From: Dactylorhiza incarnata
Taxonomy: Eukaryota; Streptophyta; Magnoliopsida; Asparagales; Orchidaceae
Length of the DNA: 64,000 nucleotides
Assembly: GCA_033032865.1 (NCBI GenBank)
Contig: JAWHQI010000306.1
Location: forward strand, 2,976,001 to 3,040,000
Direction: 5' to 3'
The position numbers and the translations under genes were made by a program. Below are positions 10,850 to 22,265 of the stretch, in pieces. How positions within the stretch are numbered: position 1 is the first letter of the stretch; the number at the start of each line of letters is the position of its first letter. The notes beneath the pieces were generated by a model, which was not told where the DNA came from, did not search any database, and saw nothing but the letters and a program-made list of their open reading frames with translations.

Positions 10850-10881
10850 CAATGACCGTGCGCGCTGTTCATTCCAGCGCC

Positions 10882-10889
10882 TATATATA
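10882..10889 (+). promoter_or_regulatory. TATA box of the Athila-type 5' LTR
   Basis: TATATATA in the context GCGCCTATATATAGTCC. The same box is at 19107-19114 in the 3' LTR. It would place the transcription start about 30 bp downstream, near 10915. Confidence 0.7.
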
Positions 10890-11788
10890 GTCCTGTTCGC
10901 GAATTAGGGATGATCGGGCTTCCGGGAGCGGGTTTTCCAGTCCGTACGCCGCCGATTTCCATCTCCAGACACCTCCCCTTCATCTTCTCCGCAAGGGGAA
11001 GTCATCTCCGGTCATTCTAGACATTCCTCCATCATCCGGAAGCATTCTCCACCGTCCGCAAGCACTCAAGCAAGCCGTCTCCATTTCTGTTCGGTGAGGA
11101 GAATAGCAATCCTGAGGTAGAAGACGACGGAAGCACGTGGAGAGATTGTGACAGTCTCTCGACGCCGGAAGCACAGTCCGCCCGAGTCCGGAGGTAGCTT
11201 GACAAATTGCCATTCCGGCCGTGAACGACCGCTAGTCTTCGTCCATTGGTTGTCCTCTTCTTCTCCCATTTGTTGTATTTTTGCGAATCATTTTAAACTT
11301 GAATATCATGATGTTTGGTTTAAATGCAATGGTTATTTCTTCTCTGTCCTCCAATGAATGTTTGTGATTTGCTTCACCTCCACGCGCTCACTCACTCACG
11401 CACGCACACATCGTGTTCGATTCGCGTTAGCAAGAGCTAGCGGCGAGTTGTGAAGAGGTGTTTGCGACCCTCACTTTCCGCACTAGAGACCACTTCATTC
11501 GCATACGCACCATCCATCCGCCTCACGAACCTCGGCATTGCGGCCGTTGCACCCATCTCGCCTTGCGAAGCGGTGATTTCGACCCGCATTTCTTCTATTG
11601 CTGTTAACAGTAGGAAACCCAAATCAAAACTCCACTTTTCGTGTTTGTTCCCGCTTGTGTAACAATTGTCACACAACGCATTTCGTTCACCCAACCTGCA
11701 TTCCTCAAGAGACCGACACTCGGGGATTCTATTCCCAACATTTATTACTTACGCGACCGGTGCACTTGCCGAAATTATCGCATCAAGT

Positions 11789-11810
11789 TTTTGGCGCCGT
11801 TGCCGGGGAA
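11789..11810 (+). promoter_or_regulatory. Primer-binding site, probably tRNA-Asp
   Basis: TTGGCGCCGTTGCCGGGG begins about 4 bases after the LTR end at 11785. This is the usual Athila primer site, complementary to the 3' end of a tRNA-Asp. Confidence 0.8.
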
Positions 11811-11981
11811 TGCAGACGTGATGAATTCGTCTGCGTGAAGAATCGTTGCACGAGGAACTTTTCTCTTTTATTATTTCTCTTTGTTTACCTCTGTTGTCTT
11901 TGCTTATTTTTGATACGCACATCTCTTTACCTTCGTTCTTTCCATCGTGCGCTAATCTTTTGGGTTTCAAGTATTCCTAGC

Positions 11982-14900
11982 ATGACCTCCATTCAGGAAT
12001 ACATCTATCAAGAAAGTTTAAATGATCTAAAGGTTCAAGCACAAAGGAACGATCATGACTTCGGGATTTCCTCTGACATCATTGAGTATATGACTGGGAA
12101 CTGCAAGTTCAGTGGGGATAAACATGAAGATGCGGTACAACACGTGCAGGACTTCTTAGAAATTTACTATACATGTATATTCAGTGGAGTTGAAAACGAC
12201 CCGCAAAAGATCCTAGCATTTTCATTTTCCCTTCATAATAAAGCCAAAAGCTGGTACTGGGATTTCCGGAAAAGAGAGGCGACCTCATGGAAGCAGCTCG
12301 AGGGGAGATTTTTGCATGAGTTTCAACACCGTACCCGAGTGTTGGACAAGTACAGGGAACTCATAACCTTCGGTCAGGGAAAGGAGGAGACGCTAGTTGA
12401 TGCTTGGGAGCGTTTTCAATCCCTGCATCGAGGATGCTACCGTGAAGATCTATCAGAAGTCTTTCTAATTCAGATTTTCTATTTCGGCGTGCTGGACAAA
12501 TTCCGTCTGTTATTTGATGTGGCAGCCGGAGGGGCCCTGTTTAATAAATCGGGGAAGGACGCTTGGGAAGTGGTCGTGAATATTGTTCACACCAGCCAGC
12601 ACTGGAGTCATGTCATTCTTCCCCCCAGTACTGCTGAAGTGAATGCAGTAACATTCCACGGAGCAGCGGGTCACGTGCCGTCAGGGCAAACAGAGCCGTT
12701 AGCAGCTTTGGTGGTCGGGATGCTGGATAAAATGAATGACCAATCTTCCGCAATTCAACAGCTCCACTCCACTATAGGGACTCTTACCAATGTTGTTTTT
12801 GGGCTTGCAAGTCAGCATCCGGAGTCTGTGAATACCATGCGATTGAGAAGCGGTAGAGGTGTTGACAATTCTCCTCGACAGGAACCACTTGTGAGGCCCA
12901 CTGACAAGTGTAATTCAGACATGGCCGAGAAGCAGACCCAGATTCATGTTGAGCCAGACCTCGTGAGCGAGGCACAACCCTCGAGAAGTGTTGTTCACCC
13001 CCCATTCCCCCACAGGTTGCGAAACGAGAAATCCGAGAAGCAGTTCCGCAAATTCCTGGAAATAATGAAAGGAGTGCAAGTGAGCATCCCTCTGATTGAA
13101 GCCATTTCTCAAATGCCGGGCTACTCTAAGTTCTTGAAAGACTTGATTTCGAAGCGGAGACTGTTGGAGGATCTCAAGACTATCGACCTCACTGAGGAGT
13201 GCTCCGCCATCATCTCCAATATGCCCACAAAGTGCAAAGATCCGGGCAGCTTCACTATTCCGTGCAGGATCGGTCATCACCGTTTCAGCCAGGCGCTCTG
13301 TGATTTGGGAGCATCAATCAACTTGATGCCGCTCTCTATCTTTCATGAACTAGGTGCAGGGACCTTGAAGCCGACACGGGTAATGCTACAGCTAGCTGAT
13401 CGGTCGATCAAAAAACCGTCTGGAATTGTCGAGGACCTCACAATAGTAGTAAACGGCCTCGCATTTCCAGCTGATTTTGTCATCCTCGACATGAAGGTTG
13501 ATACTATGGTGCCCATTATCTTGGGGCGGCCCTTTCTCGCTACAGCTTGTGCTATCATTAATGTGGAGCAGGGGGAGCTCACGCTCAGATTGGGGGAGGA
13601 CGCTATATCCTTTAACGTCCACAACCCGTCGCAACTCTTCCAAATCACGGAATGCGAACCGACTGAGCTGCTTGAAGAATTCGATGACCAGATCGATGTG
13701 GGTTTGGATGACTGCGAGATGTGTTGGCGGCGCGAGGACTTGGGCAATGACGGTGCTCATTCGAACCAGCCCGATAGTCCACATTCAATCGGAGGGCCAT
13801 CCAGCGATTCTGCTGATCCAAACAATTATCCGGCTCTCAAACAACTACCGGATTCTCTAAAGTACGTTTTTCTTGGAGAAAATGCCACGCATCCAGTGAT
13901 TATTTCCGCAGCTCTTTCCGGCGCCAACGAAACTGCATTAGTGGGTGTGCTGAGAAAGTACCATAAAGTCTTCGGACGCTCTCTTGCAGACATTAAGGGA
14001 ATCAGCCCCACGGTCTGCATGCATAAGATCCTCCTTGAAGATCAGTACAAACCCTCAGCACAGCCCCAAAGGCGTTTGAACCCGAAAATGCAAGAGGTAG
14101 TGAAGGCAGAAGTGATAAAGCTCTTAGACGCTGACATCATTTACCCAATCAGCGACAGCAAATGGGTCAGCCCAGTTCAGGTGGTACCGAAAAAGGGAGG
14201 GATCACCGTTGTTGCCAATGAAAAGAATGAGTTGCTACCTGCCCGAATGATCACCGGGTGGAGAGTCTGCATCGATTACCGCAAGCTAAATGATGCTACA
14301 CGTAAGGACCATTTCCCAATCCCCTTCATTGATCAGATGTTAGAAAAGTTAGCGGGGCAGGACTACTACTGTTTCTTGGATGGGTACTCAGGTTACAATC
14401 AAATCTTAATAGACCCGTCTGATCAAGACAAAACAACATTTACATGTCCCTCAGGTACCTTTGCATTAAAAAGAATGCCATTCGGACTGTGTAATGCCCC
14501 CGCAACCTTCCAACGCTGTATGCTCGCTATTTTCGCTGACATGGTGGGAGACTTCCTCGAAGTTTTCATGGATGACTTTACTCTCTTTGGCAGCAGCTTC
14601 GATTCTTGCCTCGCGAATTTGGCCAAGACTTTGAAGCGGTGTGAGGACACCAATCTTGTCTTGAACTGGGAGAAATGCCATTTTATGGTGCGCGAAGGAA
14701 TTGTGTTGGGACATAAGGTTTCCTGCCAAGGGCTCGAGGTGGATCAAGCGAAGGTAAGTGTTATTAGAAACCTCCCTCCGCCTACGTCAGTGAAAGGTAT
14801 CCGAAGTTTTCTTGGTCATGTGGGATTCTATCGAAGGTTTATTAAGGACTTTTCATCCATTTCGAAGCCTTTATCTCGCTTACTCGTTAAGGATGTCCCC

Positions 14901-16766
14901 TTCCACTTCGACGATGCATGCATGCAGGCCTTTGAAACTTTACGGGGACAACTCATCTCGGCTCCAATTTTGGTGGCACCCGACTGGAATTTACCCTTTA
15001 TTATCATGTGTGACGCAAGTGATGTGGTCGTAGGTGCTGTACTCGGTCAAAAGAAAGATACGACTTTTCACACCATTGCGTATGCCAGTCGAACTCTCAA
15101 CAGCGCGCAAGCAAACTATACCACCACGAAGAAAGAAATGCTAGCCGTGGTCTTCGCCTTTGAAAAATTTCACTCATACTTGGTACTTTCCAAAGTAATC
15201 GTGTACACGGACCACTCTGCACTCAGGTATCTTTTCAGCAAAAAAGAATCCAAATCGCGTCTGATTCGTTGGATTTTACTTCTGCAAGAATACAATTTTG
15301 AAATCAAAGACAAGAAAGGGGTGGAGAACGTGATAGCTGATCATCTTTCGCGGTTGGAGTACGACATGACGGCCGACATCCCCAACAGCTTTGTGGAGGA
15401 AACGAACGATTATTTCCAGGATGAAAAGTTATTCGCAATCACTACGCCTCATCCAACAGCCCCATGGTACGCTGATATTGCTAACTACTTGGCTTGTAAA
15501 ACCCTCTCCCCGAATCTGTCCCCTCAGCAAAGACGGAAGCTTGCCTCTGATTCAAAATACTATTTTTGGGAAGACCCGCTCTTATTCCATACGTGCAGTG
15601 ATGGAATTATCAGACGTTGCGTTCCTGAAGCCGAGTTTCAGTCTATACTGCAGCACTGCCATGACAGAGAAGCTGGCGGGCACTTCGGGGCCGTTCGAAC
15701 AGCGCGAAAAATCTTGCAATGCGGATTATTTTGGCCAACCCTCTTCAGGGACGCCCATGCTTATGTCACCAAGTGTGACGAATGCCAAAGGACCGGAAAT
15801 ATCTCCCGGCGTGACGAGCTGCCCCTCAATAACATGCTGGTCTGCGAACCATTTGATGTCTGGGGGATAGACTTTATGGGTCCCTTCCCAATGTCTCATG
15901 GTAAGCATTATATCATTGTGGCAGTTGATTATGTCTCAAAATGGGTGGAGGCCGAGGCGGTTGCCACGAATGATGCCAGCACGGTGCTACATTTTATCCA
16001 CAAGAATATCTTCTCCTGGTTTGAGACGTCGAGAACTATTATCAGCGACGGCGGTAGTCATTTTTGTAATAAGCAGTTTGTGCAGCTCATGAAAAAGTTT
16101 GGGGTCCATCATAAAATTTCCTTAGCGTACCACCCCCAAACATGTGGACAAGTAGAAGTATCCAACCACGAGCTCAAGCGAATAATCGAGAAATCAATAC
16201 ATTCAAATAGGAAGGAGTGGTCTAAAAAGGTCGACGACGCATTATGGGCTTACCGGACCGCTTTCAAAACACCTATCGGCATGACTCCGTTTCAATTAGT
16301 CTATGGCAAGGCATGCCACCTTCCTGTGGAGCTGGAGCATAAAGCATTATGGGCAACCAAACTGTTGAACATGGACATTGGAGCCGCGGCCAAGGTGCGT
16401 CGTTCACAACTCAACGAATTGGAAGAGCTCCGGCATTTCGCTTATGAAAACGCTCGCATCTACAAAGAGAAAACAAAAAAATGGCATGATCGACACATCA
16501 TCCCTAAGGAGTTCAAAATTGGGGACCAAGTGCTGCTTTACAACTCCCGTCTCCGCCTCTTTCCAGGGAAGTTAAAATCGAGGTGGAGTAGTCCTTTCTC
16601 AGTGACCGATGTCACTCCCTTTGGTGCCATCGAAATATCAGGGGATAAGGGAGACAAATTTAAGGTCAATGGGCATCGACTGAAGTTATACGATGGCACA
16701 ATTATAAACAAGGAGTGTCAGTTGGTGACATTGGGAGACGAGCACCATAAAAGCGCTTACAGTTGA
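11982..16766 (+). CDS. Athila-type gag-pol polyprotein, uninterrupted
   Basis: I take the ATG at 11982 as the start, because the open frame upstream lies in the LTR and leader; this gives 1594 residues. Gag occupies roughly the first 400 and I see no CCHC knuckle in it. Protease follows with [12 protein letters not shown] (catalytic Asp 441) and the [10 protein letters not shown] motif. Reverse transcriptase has [21 protein letters not shown] and FMDDF (residues 862-866), the Phe-for-Tyr variant seen in this lineage. RNase H has MCDASD and [10 protein letters not shown]. Integrase has an HHCC finger and the acidic residues in [16 protein letters not shown] and GQVEVSN. All catalytic motifs are present with no stop or frameshift, so it could be functional. 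A homologous search would show whether the gag start is right. Confidence 0.93.
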   Translation: MTSIQEYIYQESLNDLKVQAQRNDHDFGISSDIIEYMTGNCKFSGDKHEDAVQHVQDFLEIYYTCIFSGVENDPQKILAFSFSLHNKAKSWYWDFRKREATSWKQLEGRFLHEFQHRTRVLDKYRELITFGQGKEETLVDAWERFQSLHRGCYREDLSEVFLIQIFYFGVLDKFRLLFDVAAGGALFNKSGKDAWEVVVNIVHTSQHWSHVILPPSTAEVNAVTFHGAAGHVPSGQTEPLAALVVGMLDKMNDQSSAIQQLHSTIGTLTNVVFGLASQHPESVNTMRLRSGRGVDNSPRQEPLVRPTDKCNSDMAEKQTQIHVEPDLVSEAQPSRSVVHPPFPHRLRNEKSEKQFRKFLEIMKGVQVSIPLIEAISQMPGYSKFLKDLISKRRLLEDLKTIDLTEECSAIISNMPTKCKDPGSFTIPCRIGHHRFSQALCDLGASINLMPLSIFHELGAGTLKPTRVMLQLADRSIKKPSGIVEDLTIVVNGLAFPADFVILDMKVDTMVPIILGRPFLATACAIINVEQGELTLRLGEDAISFNVHNPSQLFQITECEPTELLEEFDDQIDVGLDDCEMCWRREDLGNDGAHSNQPDSPHSIGGPSSDSADPNNYPALKQLPDSLKYVFLGENATHPVIISAALSGANETALVGVLRKYHKVFGRSLADIKGISPTVCMHKILLEDQYKPSAQPQRRLNPKMQEVVKAEVIKLLDADIIYPISDSKWVSPVQVVPKKGGITVVANEKNELLPARMITGWRVCIDYRKLNDATRKDHFPIPFIDQMLEKLAGQDYYCFLDGYSGYNQILIDPSDQDKTTFTCPSGTFALKRMPFGLCNAPATFQRCMLAIFADMVGDFLEVFMDDFTLFGSSFDSCLANLAKTLKRCEDTNLVLNWEKCHFMVREGIVLGHKVSCQGLEVDQAKVSVIRNLPPPTSVKGIRSFLGHVGFYRRFIKDFSSISKPLSRLLVKDVPFHFDDACMQAFETLRGQLISAPILVAPDWNLPFIIMCDASDVVVGAVLGQKKDTTFHTIAYASRTLNSAQANYTTTKKEMLAVVFAFEKFHSYLVLSKVIVYTDHSALRYLFSKKESKSRLIRWILLLQEYNFEIKDKKGVENVIADHLSRLEYDMTADIPNSFVEETNDYFQDEKLFAITTPHPTAPWYADIANYLACKTLSPNLSPQQRRKLASDSKYYFWEDPLLFHTCSDGIIRRCVPEAEFQSILQHCHDREAGGHFGAVRTARKILQCGLFWPTLFRDAHAYVTKCDECQRTGNISRRDELPLNNMLVCEPFDVWGIDFMGPFPMSHGKHYIIVAVDYVSKWVEAEAVATNDASTVLHFIHKNIFSWFETSRTIISDGGSHFCNKQFVQLMKKFGVHHKISLAYHPQTCGQVEVSNHELKRIIEKSIHSNRKEWSKKVDDALWAYRTAFKTPIGMTPFQLVYGKACHLPVELEHKALWATKLLNMDIGAAAKVRRSQLNELEELRHFAYENARIYKEKTKKWHDRHIIPKEFKIGDQVLLYNSRLRLFPGKLKSRWSSPFSVTDVTPFGAIEISGDKGDKFKVNGHRLKLYDGTIINKECQLVTLGDEHHKSAYS

Positions 16767-18564
16767 TGTTCTGTTTATCTCTTATTTTGTAAAACTTTCT
16801 CTTATGCACTCTTGTTTAATTTCTGCACTCTTTAAACATTTATAATACAGGTATTTGGTCCAGCTTAAGGACATAAAACAAAAGCGCTGTTGGGAGACAA
16901 CCCAGACTTGCTGTTTTTGTTTTTTCTAACTTGTTTCAATTCAGTTTTTATCTATTTTTGCTGCTTTTAGTTATACCGGTTGCAGGTGTGCTTTGTACTT
17001 CGTGTTGGCGGATGCTGCGGATTGTGCACGAAATTAACGCCAATCTTCCGGTATGCTAAATTCTGAGCATTGGGTAACACTTCTCCCTCCTAGCTTTCAG
17101 TTTTGTGATGTAATGTGTAGATTAAGTCTGGGGGAGAGCATGTGTTATCCACTATGCGTACGAGTTGCACCGCATGCTAGAAGTTTGCTTATATTTTTCA
17201 TTACCATCATCATTATTCCACGCTTCATGCACCACTTCACCCACATGAGCGCGCGCTTTCCTATTTGTGTTGTTTCCAAATAAACTATTTTGGTTAGGAA
17301 TGTGAATTGGGGTGTTAGCTTAGGAATTACTATTTGGAGTGCGATGTTGACTCGAGCAGTGTTCTAGTCGCACCCGCATGCTGCAGTAGAATTTGAGTAA
17401 AACTAGATTATTTCTATGCGTTTAATTTATGATTAGTATTTTTTGCGTAGTTTTAGATTTGTTATACTCAAATGGTGAATGTGAACGAAATTGGTGATAA
17501 CCCGGTGTTGTGTGTTCACGAGCACTAGTTGTGTGTTGCTCGAGTCGGGGGGAAGGTTTACCTTTCTCGTGGGCTAAGAACTTTCCCCAAGCGACTCTTG
17601 AAGCATGGGTGTGAGCGATTCTTTGAGTTAAATATGATATAGGCCACCTTTTGGCTAGTTTGAGCCTTAGCTTTCCGTGTCCTATTCGCTCACCTTTGCA
17701 AGCCAATATTTGTGCCTACCACTTCCTTGTTACAGCTCCTCCTCCATTCACCAAGTCCTGAAGCTTTGCCCACTTTCGCAACCAAATAGATGTTTATCTG
17801 CACTCATGTTCTTGATTTGGTGTGATTTTTGGAATCTTTGTGATGTGATGAAGAAATAAATTTTATTTGCTGATTATGAACCAACCGGAGGATAAGAAAA
17901 AGAAAAAGAAAAAAAAATATATGTTGTTGAAATGAAAATCTGAAAAAAATTGTATTGAAGAGAAATCCTTCCGAGTGTATTAGAAAATCCGTTGGTATTT
18001 GTGAAGTAGGCCGTGTGCACACCTAGTTCTCATAATAAGTCTGGGGGTGTGTCACACTAGCTTTGTACGTGGTTTTGTGTGGTGCAGCGTTCTGTTGACT
18101 CAATTTGGTTGCGTAGCCTTCATTTTTATCCTTGAATATCACGCCGCAACCTAAGCCCAACTTAATCCTAAAGTCCTATTGATTTATCTCGTGAGTTTGC
18201 TAGCGCCGTGGAGAGAGTGTGACCGGGCAAGCTTATGGCTCTCGACGCTGATGGATTTCAGCGGAGTTATTCCTAACCCCGACCTTGCGTAACACCCTCC
18301 TTAGTGGCTTGTTACTTTCACACCGGGCATGATCGTTCAAGTTCTTCACGATTCACCAACTGAGTATTGACAAATCTTTATTTACGTTATAATACTTTTG
18401 TAAATTAGTTAGCATAGTTAGAATCTCTTTTTACTAAATTTCTATTTGCATGCTTCTGTTACTTCGCATTGAACTCCTTTGTATAATTTTCGTTGTTAAC
18501 TACCATTTTCACACTCCGCCGAATTCGTTTGCTCGGGACGCGCAAACAGGTAAGTCTGGGGGTG
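16767..18564 (+). other. Noncoding region between pol and 3' LTR of the Athila-type element
   Basis: There are no ORFs above 95 codons and none resembles an envelope-like protein. AAGTCTGGGGG occurs three times, at 17124-17134, 18037-18047 and 18552-18562. Only the last adjoins the LTR and is the presumed polypurine tract. Confidence 0.7.
18552..18564 (+). promoter_or_regulatory. Polypurine tract of the Athila-type element
   Basis: AAGTCTGGGGGTG ends directly at the 3' LTR start (18565). In reverse transcription it primes plus-strand DNA synthesis. Confidence 0.8.
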
Positions 18565-20068
18565 TGATGAGTCCCAAATATATACACATTTGTGGACTCA
18601 TCTGGGCCGATTTTCTAGTATATGCACTACACTTTAGACATGTTTTCGTTCATATTTGATGTTCCATGCTAGGTGCACTTTTAGGCCCGTTTTTGGTGTT
18701 ATTTCGTATTATTCTCCTTTAGTAGTTGCTATGCATTGTTAAGTGCCACTTTCAGTGGCTGGATTCGTGATTGTGCTGGAACAGGTGTCGTGCAGGGGTT
18801 TTCCGGTACAATTCTGTACAAGAACACAGCGCACGATCACTGATTCTAATGCGCACGACCACTGGTCGTGCGCCACTGATCGTGTGCACTTACCCCCTGA
18901 AATCTGAGTTCTGTCTTCCTTATCGCACGACCACTTACGATAGCGCGCACGACCACTGGTCCTGCACCACTGGTCGTGCGAACATTGTATTTTATAATTT
19001 TCTTACCTTTCAGGCTCCGTCCAGTCAGGCGCACGATCACAGGATGCTAGTGCGCACGACCACTGGTCGTGCGCCAATGACCGTGCACGCTGTTCATTCC
19101 AGCGCCTATATATAGTCCTGTTCGCGAATTAGGGATGATCGGGCTTCCGGGAGCGGGTTTTCCAGTCCGTACGCCGCCGATTTCCATCTCCAGACACCTC
19201 CCCTTCATCTTCTCCGCAAGGGGAAGTCATCTCCGGTCATTCTAGACATTCCTCCATCATCCGGAAGCAATCTCCACCGTTCGCAAGCACTCAAGCAAGC
19301 CGTCTCCATTTCTGTTCGGTGAGGAGAATAGCAATCCTGAGGTAGAAGACGACGGAAGCACGTGGAGAGATCATGACAGTCTCTCGACGCCGGAAGCACA
19401 GTCCGCCCGAGTCCGGAGGTAGCTTGACAAACTGCCATTCCGGCCGTGAACGGCCGCTAGTCTTCGTCCATTGGTTGTCCTCTTCTTCTCTCATTTGTTG
19501 TATTTTTGCGAATCATTTTAAACTTGAATATCATGATGTTTGGTTTAAATGCAATGGTTATTTCTTCTCTGTCCTCCAATGAATGTTTGTGATTTGCTTC
19601 ACCTCCACGCGCTCACTGTCACAACCCGTATTTTCCCGAAATAAATTATAATATCAGAGTAAAGGGGGAAAACACGCGTCACGCACGCACACATCGTGTT
19701 CGATTCGCGTTAGCAAGAGCTAGCGGCGAGTTGTGAAGAGGTGTTTGCGACCCTCACTTTCCGCACTAGAGACCACTTCATTAGCATACGCACCGTCCAT
19801 CCGCCTCACGAACCTCGGCATTGCGGCCGTTGCACCCATCTCGCCTTGCGAAGCAGTGATTTCGACCCGCATTTCTTCTATTATTGTTAACAGTAGGAAA
19901 CCCAAATCAAAACTCCACTTTTCGTGTTTGTTCCCGCTTGTGTAACAATTGTCACACAATGCATTTCGTTCACCCAACCTGCATTCCTCAAGAGACCGAC
20001 ACTCGGGGATTCTATTCCCAATATTTATTACTTGCGCGACCGGTGCACTTGCCAAAATTATCGCATCA
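18565..20068 (+). repeat. 3' LTR of the Athila-type element, with a small insertion
   Basis: 1504 bp, matching the 5' LTR except for scattered substitutions and an extra AT-rich stretch at about 19617-19676. The extra stretch starts TGTCACAACCCG and ends AAAACA, with no counterpart between 11396 and 11402 in the 5' LTR. Confidence 0.92.
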
Positions 20069-20073
20069 GTGTG

Positions 20074-20253
20074 TGATGCACATTTAGATGCGTATGCATA
20101 TGTTCTCAATAACCACAAAGCCGTCGGTGTAAAAGAAATGATTAATTTTTTGTTTGTATCTTCTAACCACGCGGTAATGAAATTCCTTTTTGTAAAATAC
20201 ATAGATGCTTCAAATGTATTGCTCATCTATTCTAATTGATGTTTAACATGCAG
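20074..20253 (+). pseudogene. MULE-borne gene, segment between the two retrotransposon insertions
   Basis: Removing the Athila-type element and one GTGTG copy, the exon ending at 10339 continues here in the same frame (GDGCVCDAHLDAYAYVLNN). The exon probably ends at 20173 before GTAATG. The following intron ends in TGCAG at 20249-20253, exactly where the chromovirus inserted. The region should be the N-terminal part of the Ulp1-type protease domain. Confidence 0.7.
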
Positions 20254-22170
20254 TGTAACACCCTCCCTGTTACATAGCATATAACAGTAGGTCCGGCCGG
20301 GACCCCACACTATATGAAATGAACAGAAGAGAGCGGTACTTAAATTAGCATTAAACAGTTAAAGACATAACTATTTCAGCACCAGAGTCGCATAACGGAA
20401 GCATATATATTTTCAGTTAAATCCAGTGTACAACATGTCCACATCTCTACTAGGAATGAAATACATAAACAGTTCTTTACATTGTTTGATTACATCATAA
20501 AGGAGGCTTCCAGACATCGGCACGCAGGCCGTCCACACATGAACAAAAAGGTAAATAAAAGCTATGGCTTTCAAGGGCCAGCACAGCACAGCAGCAGGGG
20601 CTTCAGCCCGCTATCTCCCGCTAGTCTCACCGGGACCTGTATAAGCAAATCCACCAAGTGGTGGGAAAACAAGTAACCGGTCAGCTTTAGCTGACCAAGA
20701 TTTATAACGACCCCACCCCATACTCGGGGCGGCGGTGCTCCTTCCCTGCAAGTAAGAGTCAGCAGCATATATATATATATATATCCGCAAACAACACCAA
20801 CGGAGGCATACCAAGTCACCCGCTTCGTGCTCTCAAGGCACACTTTGGCATACTCCCTGAGTTACGCTCTCACGCTAAGTCCTATTTCAACTTAGACAAG
20901 CAATTTGAGCTAGTCCGTACACACGAAGTTACGGCACTCTTCCATAGTCCGGTGCTCCGAGGTGCGACCTCTTCACCACCACTTTGGGAGGGTTCGGATC
21001 AGCTAGGCCCGTGCTCAAATACCGCGATTCAACTATGCACGATACGGGTAAGCTTCACCTAATACCCATCACTTAAAGCTGGGCTTTGCAAATTCCACAG
21101 CTTCTCCTGCTACATATCCAGTCCCCAGGACTTTTAGGTAGCACGGAAACACACAATCTGTGTGCTGGGCGCTACCGCCGGCGCTAACGCTAGCGCCCGA
21201 CGCTAGCAACAGAACCCAGTTCTGCCCGGCACTGGTAACAGAAGTCAGTTCTGCTACCTCCTCTGGGAAAACACCTCCAGATAACAACACTAGTAGCTCA
21301 CCTGGAGCTACCGCCGGCGCTATCGCTAGCGCCCGGCGCTAGTAACAGAACTTAGTTCTGCTACAAAACTTCGGGTACTGCCTGGGAAACACCTCCAGGG
21401 TAATTTGCTGTACAAAACAGTACAGAAGACCCGAACCACAGCATATACATGGAGTCTTCTCCACGCGATAAACATCACCAATCCGGCTCGAACTGTCCAG
21501 ATGGGCTTCACACAGCATGCCTATGCCCGTACTTCCATTCCGGACTCTATATGCAATTTATGGGGGAATCACTTCAACCCACCGGAAGATCCGATCTACT
21601 AATTAGTAGAAGTCTTCCAAAACATGGAAATCAAAGGACGTGCATGTCCAAAGACTAGGGAGGAGAATCGTTACCCTAGTTGGTCGTTTTGGCGCCATAG
21701 AACTGAGAGGGAAATGGCTGGAATCCGCGGTGGCACACACACGCAGACGCTTCTTCACAAATCCCTCCTAGCACGACGAAAACTCAACTCCAATGGATCT
21801 CCTTCCCTGCTCCCAGCTCTCTGCCCTCAGAACTGCAATGGCTCTCAGAGAAAATGAGCTGAAGAGTCGGATTATGAGGTATATAAGGATTTCCCGCTAC
21901 CGCCGGCGCTAGTGTCTAGCGCTGGCGCTAGCGACAAAGTCGGTACCGCTCTACCGCTTAAGGATTTTGCGAGAAATACTACCGCTAGCGCTAGCGCTAC
22001 CGCTGGCGCTATTGACATCTCGCCGTCCCGACGCCTCGACGTCTCGACGTCTCGACGCCTCGACGTCTCGACGGGTGCGCTACCGCCGGTGCTAGCACTA
22101 GCGCCGGGCACTAGCTCCTTAGTTTCAGCACACCTCTAAACTCTTTGCACTTAGAACATGGGGTCTTACA
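20254..22170 (-). repeat. 3' LTR of the Tekay-like chromovirus
   Basis: 1917 bp, nearly identical to 27026-28946. It contains an (AT)n run at about 20766-20783, several palindromic blocks built on GCGCTAGCGCC (for example 21181-21210 and 21316-21342), and a tandem CGACGTCT/CGACGCCT array at 22028-22075. Confidence 0.92.
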
Positions 22171-22190
22171 ATTCTTCCCCTCTTAAAAGA
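22171..22190 (-). promoter_or_regulatory. Polypurine tract of the Tekay-like chromovirus
   Basis: On the minus strand this reads TCTTTTAAGAGGGGAAGAAT, directly before the 3' LTR start. Typical position and composition. Confidence 0.75.
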
Positions 22191-22265
22191 ATTTCGTCCC
22201 GAAATTTTAACAGTGCAAATAACAACAAGATACACAAATAAATAATTTGGGGAACAATTCGTACC

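Larger units (their letters stand above)
10340..11785 (+). repeat. 5' LTR of the Athila-type element
   Basis: 1446 bp, nearly identical to 18565-20068 except for an extra stretch of about 60 bp in the 3' copy. It contains three perfect 23-base hairpins upstream of a TATA box at 10882-10889. The first codons of the long gag-pol frame (from 11598) run through this LTR but are unlikely to be translated. Confidence 0.93.
10340..20068 (+). mobile_element. Athila-type Ty3/gypsy retrotransposon
   Basis: The LTRs at 10340-11785 and 18565-20068 start TGATGAGTCCC and end CGCATCA. GTGTG flanks both ends (10335-10339 and 20069-20073), a perfect 5-bp duplication. A tRNA-Asp primer-binding site follows the 5' LTR, and AAGTCTGGGGGTG precedes the 3' LTR. 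One uninterrupted gag-pol frame fills 11982-16766. Between pol and the 3' LTR are 1.8 kb with no convincing ORF, although in Athila relatives this region often codes an envelope-like protein. The element lies in an exon of the MULE gene, and the exon's frame resumes beyond it. Intact coding and near-identical LTRs suggest a recent insertion. Confidence 0.93.

Noticed and set aside
11598..11981. The first 128 codons of the long Athila frame
   Set aside because: They lie in the LTR, primer site and leader; the capsid-like sequence begins at the ATG at 11982.
17053..17283. An envelope-like ORF after Athila pol
   Set aside because: 76 codons, no signal peptide or coiled coil, no similarity I recognise; the one hydrophobic stretch is too little evidence.
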